A stretch of DNA of 9,855 nt from CBHWET01 sp966112985. Its GTDB lineage: Bacteria > Verrucomicrobiota > Verrucomicrobiia > Limisphaerales > JACDHS01. The notes below the pieces were generated by a model. The model was given only the letters and a program-made list of their open reading frames with translations. It made no database searches and was not told the DNA's origin. The stretch covers positions 1-9,855 of the forward strand of contig CBHWET010000170.1 of assembly GCA_966112985.1 (NCBI GenBank), read 5' to 3'. Shown one piece after another: positions 6,956 to 9,855 of this stretch (position 1 is the stretch's first letter; each line of letters opens with the position of its first letter). The position numbers and the translations under genes were made by a program.

Positions 6956-7513
6956 ATGGACGATCCGTTGCTATTCGGCAGTTTTGATTACTGGCTGATG
7001 TTTGCCGTCCTGGCGTTCGGACGTGCGATGGATTTTTTCAGCACGTGGGTCGCAACTCCGAACCTGATTTTAGAAGGCAATCCTCTGGCGAAGCGACTCG
7101 GTTGGAGATTGGGCATCGTCGTAAATGTCGCCCTTGTTTTCACATTCGCGTTCTGGCCAATGACCGCGATCATTGTCAGTACAACCAGCCTCCTTGTTGC
7201 GGCCAGAAACCTGCAGCAGGCATGGCTCATGCGCAGCCTTGGTGAAGAAGGGTATCGGGCATGGTTTGTGCAACGATTGATCGAGGCAAACCTGCCTTTC
7301 TACGTGTTCTGCCTCGTAGCGCAGACCGTTCTTATCGCACTGGTCGGCGGCACTGTCGTTTACTTCAGTCAGTTTGGTTCCCTTGATGCCTCGGATGGCA
7401 AGCACGTGCTGATTATACCTTTCTCGATCGGCATTGGCATCGTGGGCTATGCTGCAACGGTTCTGTTCTACACTCTACTTTCAGTGTGGCGCATCCGGCG
7501 GTCGATACGCTAA
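6956..7513 (+). CDS. Four-helix integral membrane protein, unknown function
   Basis: A 185-residue hydrophobic protein with about four membrane segments: roughly residues 13-34, 53-82, 113-137 and 151-177, ending in a positive tail RIRRSIR that should lie in the cytoplasm. Between the first two helices is GRAMDFFSTW (Asp26) followed by LEGNPLAKRLGW (Glu40, Asn42, Pro43). The pattern of an Asp in the first helix followed by E-x-NP-L is reminiscent of small uncharacterised membrane proteins of the DUF5658 kind; I cannot confirm this without a profile search. No transporter or enzyme motif was recognised. The ATG at 6956 gives a sensible first helix; the 140-bp gap upstream is shared with the divergent SEC-C gene. 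The gene ends 13 bases before trpE and is probably co-transcribed with it, but nothing in the sequence ties it to tryptophan synthesis. Confidence 0.8.
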   Translation: MDDPLLFGSFDYWLMFAVLAFGRAMDFFSTWVATPNLILEGNPLAKRLGWRLGIVVNVALVFTFAFWPMTAIIVSTTSLLVAARNLQQAWLMRSLGEEGYRAWFVQRLIEANLPFYVFCLVAQTVLIALVGGTVVYFSQFGSLDASDGKHVLIIPFSIGIGIVGYAATVLFYTLLSVWRIRRSIR

Positions 7514-7526
7514 ATTCTGTCCTCGC

Positions 7527-9050
7527 ATGTATCATCCGACGTCATCTGAGTTTCTGCGACTCGCGCAGCAGGGGAATTTGATTCCGGTCACGCGCACCAT
7601 TCTTGCCGACTTCGAAACACCATTGTCGGCCTATCGCAAAATCCGCGGTCAGGGCGAATCATTTCTATTTGAGTCGGTAGAAGGGGGAGAGCACCTCGGT
7701 CGCTATTCATTTGTCGGCTGTAATCCGCGGTCGATCATCCGCCAGACCGGTAATCGCGTGGAAGTCATCGAAAATGGGAAAGTCATCGAGAAGTTTGCCG
7801 TTTCCCGCGAACAATCCTGTGACAAATGCGTAAAGGACGGTCTCGAGGTCGTCGAAGGCGTGATGAAGAAGTTTAAAGCTGTTCCTCTTCCTGGCCTTCC
7901 CCGCTTCACGGGCGGTGCCGTGGGATTTATCGGATACGAGTTCATTCACGATGTTGAACCCGTCGTTCCTCGCCCGGCTTGCGATGAGTTGAAGACACCA
8001 ACGATGTATTTCCTTATCGCGGATGAATTGCTGATTTTCGATCGCGTGAAGCAAACGATTACGATTCTTGTGAACGCGATTTTAGACGAGAAGACGAGGC
8101 CGGAAGATGCTTACGAAGATGCGATTGCCGAGATTGATCGTATCATTTCGTTGCTCGAACAGCCCAGTGAACACATTCCCGTAAGTGTTCCAGCCGAAAT
8201 TCCCGAGATGCCGTTCGAATCAAACGTTACGAAAGAGAAGTTTTTCGAAAACGTTTCCAAGTCGAAGAAATATATTAACGCCGGGGACATCATTCAGATC
8301 GTTGGTTCGCAGCGTTTTTCGGCGCCGGTGAAGGCGTCCCCTCTTGATATTTATCGCGCCGCCCGCAACATCAATCCTTCGCCCTACATGTTCCTGCTGG
8401 AGCTCGAAGGTTTTGCGCTGGTTGGTGCTTCGCCGGAAATTCACGTTCGCTGCGAGGACAATATAGTGGAGATTCGTCCCATTGCCGGCACCCGTCGCCG
8501 TGGCGCTACAACCGAGGAAGATATTGCTCTCGAAAAAGAATTGCTGGCCGACCCAAAGGAACGAGCTGAACACGTCATGCTCGTTGACCTCGCGCGTAAC
8601 GATCTCGGCCGCGTTTGCGATTATGGGTCTGTGCAGGTGAAAGATTTGATGATCATCGAGCGTTACAGCCACGTGATGCACATCGTCTCACAGGTCGAAG
8701 GTAAACTTTCTAAAGAAAGGAGCCCGTATGATCTGATGCGCGCGACTTTCCCGGCTGGAACGCTCAGCGGTGCTCCGAAAATTCGCGCGATGCAGATCAT
8801 TTCCGAACTGGAGCAAACAACCCGCGGGCCTTACGGCGGATGCGTGGGTTATTTTTCCTTCAATGGCAATCTCGATTGCTGCATCACGATCCGAACCGCT
8901 CTCATTAAAGACGGGAAAGCGTACGTTCAGGCGGGCGGGGGATGGGTTAATGATTCGACGCCGGAAGCAGAATTTCAGGAAACGGTGAACAAGTCCAAAG
9001 CCATGCGGAAAGCAATCGCGATGGCGGAAAACTTCGGTAAGCAGGAGTAG
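7527..9050 (+). CDS. trpE: Anthranilate synthase component I
   Basis: Large subunit of anthranilate synthase, converting chorismate (with ammonia delivered by TrpG) to anthranilate, the first step of tryptophan synthesis in the cytoplasm. The product has 507 residues, normal for TrpE. The N-terminal domain carries FLFESVEGGEHLGRYSFVG; FLFES at 46-50 corresponds to the LLES element that binds feedback-inhibiting tryptophan. The chorismate-binding domain shows GDIIQIVGSQRFS, PIAGTRRRG (318-326), ERAEHVMLVDLARNDLGRV, ATFPAGTLSGAPKIRAM (LSGAPK at 413-418) and GGGWVNDSTPEAEFQET ending at 486. These favour TrpE over PabB. I chose the ATG at 7527-7529 because MYHPTSSEFLRLAQQGN is a typical TrpE beginning; the frame stays open upstream to 7434, but that extension lies inside the preceding gene and looks unrelated. 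No trpG follows; the next sequence is a non-coding repeat array, so the amidotransferase subunit must be encoded elsewhere. Confidence 0.96.
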   Translation: MYHPTSSEFLRLAQQGNLIPVTRTILADFETPLSAYRKIRGQGESFLFESVEGGEHLGRYSFVGCNPRSIIRQTGNRVEVIENGKVIEKFAVSREQSCDKCVKDGLEVVEGVMKKFKAVPLPGLPRFTGGAVGFIGYEFIHDVEPVVPRPACDELKTPTMYFLIADELLIFDRVKQTITILVNAILDEKTRPEDAYEDAIAEIDRIISLLEQPSEHIPVSVPAEIPEMPFESNVTKEKFFENVSKSKKYINAGDIIQIVGSQRFSAPVKASPLDIYRAARNINPSPYMFLLELEGFALVGASPEIHVRCEDNIVEIRPIAGTRRRGATTEEDIALEKELLADPKERAEHVMLVDLARNDLGRVCDYGSVQVKDLMIIERYSHVMHIVSQVEGKLSKERSPYDLMRATFPAGTLSGAPKIRAMQIISELEQTTRGPYGGCVGYFSFNGNLDCCITIRTALIKDGKAYVQAGGGWVNDSTPEAEFQETVNKSKAMRKAIAMAENFGKQE

Positions 9051-9129
9051 TTGTGTCGCCATTAGCGATTTTTAGCCAAAAAAATCTCGGATGATACCCG
9101 CCCGCTTTGTGTAGAGGCCGTCGAAGGAG
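9051..9129. other. Non-coding gap after trpE
   Basis: The short sequence directly after the trpE stop has no credible gene. GATTTTT at 9067-9073 and AAAAATC at 9080-9086 can pair across six bases, but the stem is almost all A/T and has no T tail, so it is a poor terminator candidate. Nothing else was seen here. Confidence 0.5.
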
Positions 9130-9224
9130 CCTTTGCATGCCGATTTCGAAAAAACGATCATTTTGGACTCCTTGATTCGGTAAGTTCTTCTAAAACCGCG
9201 AGTTGCAGCTTCGTTTTCGAGGGG

Positions 9225-9277
9225 TTTTCGATTTTGGAGCATTTTTCCGGAATGACGGCGCTGGTAAAAATCGAAAA
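9225..9277. repeat. Hairpin-forming repeat unit 1
   Basis: TTTTCGATTTT at 9225-9235 and AAAATCGAAAA at 9267-9277 are perfect 11-base inverted arms within the first 83-bp unit, separated by 31 bases. The interior contains TTCCGGAA, itself palindromic. Confidence 0.75.
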
Positions 9278-9304
9278 TGGGTGCTCTGCAGGTTCGCCGA
9301 GGCG

Positions 9305-9362
9305 CCATTATCGATTTTGGAGGCGTTTTCCGGAACGTCTATTCCGGTAATATCGATAATGG
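9305..9362. repeat. Hairpin-forming repeat unit 2
   Basis: CCATTATCGAT at 9305-9315 and ATCGATAATGG at 9352-9362 are perfect 11-base inverted arms. An inner stem, CCGGAA 9330-9335 with TTCCGG 9342-9347, closes a 6-base loop. The two-stem layout matches the neighbouring units although the arm sequence differs. Confidence 0.78.
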
Positions 9363-9386
9363 GTGGTCTGCAGCTTCGTTTCAGAG

Positions 9387-9445
9387 CCATTTTCTGTTTC
9401 GGACCGGTTTTCCGGAATGGATATTCCTGTAAAAATCGAAAATGG
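9387..9445. repeat. Hairpin-forming repeat unit 3
   Basis: CCATTTTC at 9387-9394 and GAAAATGG at 9438-9445 are perfect 8-base inverted arms. The inner CCGGAAT 9412-9418 pairs with ATTCCTG 9423-9429 with one mismatch, the same architecture as the preceding unit. Confidence 0.72.
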
Positions 9446-9672
9446 GTATGCTGCAGCTTCAGAAATCTGCTCCGAAACGGAAAATGGCTTTCCGGCAGAC
9501 CGACGCAACGCTCCGAAACCGCAACGGGACTGTCGTTACTTCGGAAATCCGGTCCAAAATAGAAAACGGTCCGATGCAGCTTCAATAATCGGTACCAAAA
9601 CCGAACGAGACTATTCGTTGAGAAGGTTTTCTGGTCCAAAATGACAAAGGGGGCAGGACCGATTCGGCTGCG

Positions 9673-9686
9673 GGTGTCCAAACACC
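9673..9686. terminator. Small hairpin after the minus-strand gene
   Basis: GGTGT 9673-9677 and ACACC 9682-9686 form a 5-bp stem with a 4-base loop, just beyond the stop of the minus-strand partial gene. There is no T run on either side, so a terminator role is only a guess. Confidence 0.25.
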
Positions 9687-9691
9687 ATGGC

Positions 9692-9855
9692 TCACGGGGG
9701 AGGAATCACCAAGGGGGTATTTGCGACGGAGCCGGGATTTAGAATCTGTTGGAGTTGCATCCTTTGATACGCGTCGGTGCCAAGGATCTTCTCCAAGGAT
9801 TTCTCCCGCTCAACCTCCGCCGCGATAATGGCGTCGCTCTTCTCTTCAACACTCA
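9692..9855 (-). CDS. C-terminal end of an unknown gene (partial, cut by window edge)
   Basis: On the minus strand a frame is open from the window edge to a TGA at 9692-9694 and gives 53 residues: a charged helical stretch SVEEKSDAIIAAEVEREK, then SLEKILGTDAYQRMQLQQIL, then a Pro-rich tail ending VIPPP. The Glu/Lys/Ala-rich helix followed by a compact hydrophobic segment and a disordered end looks like genuine protein rather than chance translation. The start and most of the gene lie outside the window, so no family can be named. Its stop is 642 bp from the trpE stop, facing it, with the repeat array in between. Confidence 0.6.
   Translation of the reverse strand, partial: SVEEKSDAIIAAEVEREKSLEKILGTDAYQRMQLQQILNPGSVANTPLVIPPP

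Larger units (their letters stand above)
9130..9655. repeat. Diverged array of 41-bp units, partly as inverted pairs
   Basis: The core runs from about 9204 to 9655, and a weaker copy may reach back to about 9130. TGCAG marks unit starts at 9204, 9287, 9369 and 9452 (spacing 83, 82, 83), and again at 9575. Each of the first three units holds two half-units of about 41 bp in opposite orientation: a forward arm near CCATTTTCGATTTT and a reverse arm near AAAATCGAAAATGG, with a TTCCGGAA region between them. From 9452 on, five half-units all face the same way: a CCRAAA motif occurs at 9472, 9513, 9554, 9595 and 9636, exactly 41 bp apart. Units differ at many positions, so the array is old or fast-evolving. 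It lies between the 3' ends of two convergent genes. It is not a CRISPR array: repeats are imperfect, alternate in orientation and have no unique spacers. Function unknown. Confidence 0.85.

Noticed and set aside
7434..7526. 31-codon upstream extension of trpE
   Set aside because: It overlaps the membrane protein gene, is unlike TrpE N-termini, and the ATG at 7527 gives the expected beginning.
9067..9086. Intrinsic terminator of trpE
   Set aside because: The stem is almost entirely A/T and lacks a following T run on the plus strand.
9204..9655. CRISPR array
   Set aside because: Repeats are diverged, alternate in orientation, and have no unique spacers of constant length; no cas gene is present.

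Overview
The window reads as a chromosomal stretch from an environmental bacterium, most likely a member of the Verrucomicrobiota (or the wider PVC group). This is inferred from protein style only: a secreted type I sulfatase, a SEC-C protein, a degenerate FHA domain ending in a membrane helix, and weak or absent Shine-Dalgarno sequences before most starts. Base composition is close to balanced. No rRNA, tRNA, transposase, integrase or CRISPR array was recognised.

Layout. Positions 1-1062 (+) are the tail of an exopolysaccharide-type operon: the last codons of an upstream gene, a short Wza-like outer-membrane polysaccharide export lipoprotein, and a small FHA-domain membrane protein, joined by ATGA and TGATG overlaps. 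purH (1077-2627, -) converges on it and encodes the enzyme for the last two steps of IMP synthesis. A 68-residue protein of unknown function (2729-2935, +) is divergent from purH. A secreted sulfatase follows (3059-4753, +), with an 8-bp inverted repeat ending six bases before its start. It meets tail to tail, four bases apart, a 685-residue minus-strand protein (4758-6815) with a helical N-terminus, a SEC-C zinc motif, a coiled coil and a C-terminal RelE/ParE-like domain. Divergent from that are a four-helix membrane protein (6956-7513, +) and trpE (7527-9050, +), 13 bases apart and probably co-transcribed. The minus-strand 3' end of another gene, cut by the window edge, occupies 9692-9855.

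The least explained part is the roughly 640-bp gap between the convergent ends of trpE and the last gene. It holds a diverged repeat array with a period near 41 bp. Its first three higher-order units (82-83 bp) each contain two inverted half-units able to fold into a long hairpin, and the last five half-units all face the same way at exactly 41-bp spacing. One arm carries a base change matched in the opposite arm.

The genes do not form one pathway. Housekeeping biosynthesis (purH, trpE) is interspersed with surface/extracellular polysaccharide functions (export lipoprotein, sulfatase) and poorly characterised proteins. The two leads best worth follow-up are the 41-bp inverted/tandem array and the SEC-C/coiled-coil/RelE-like fusion.
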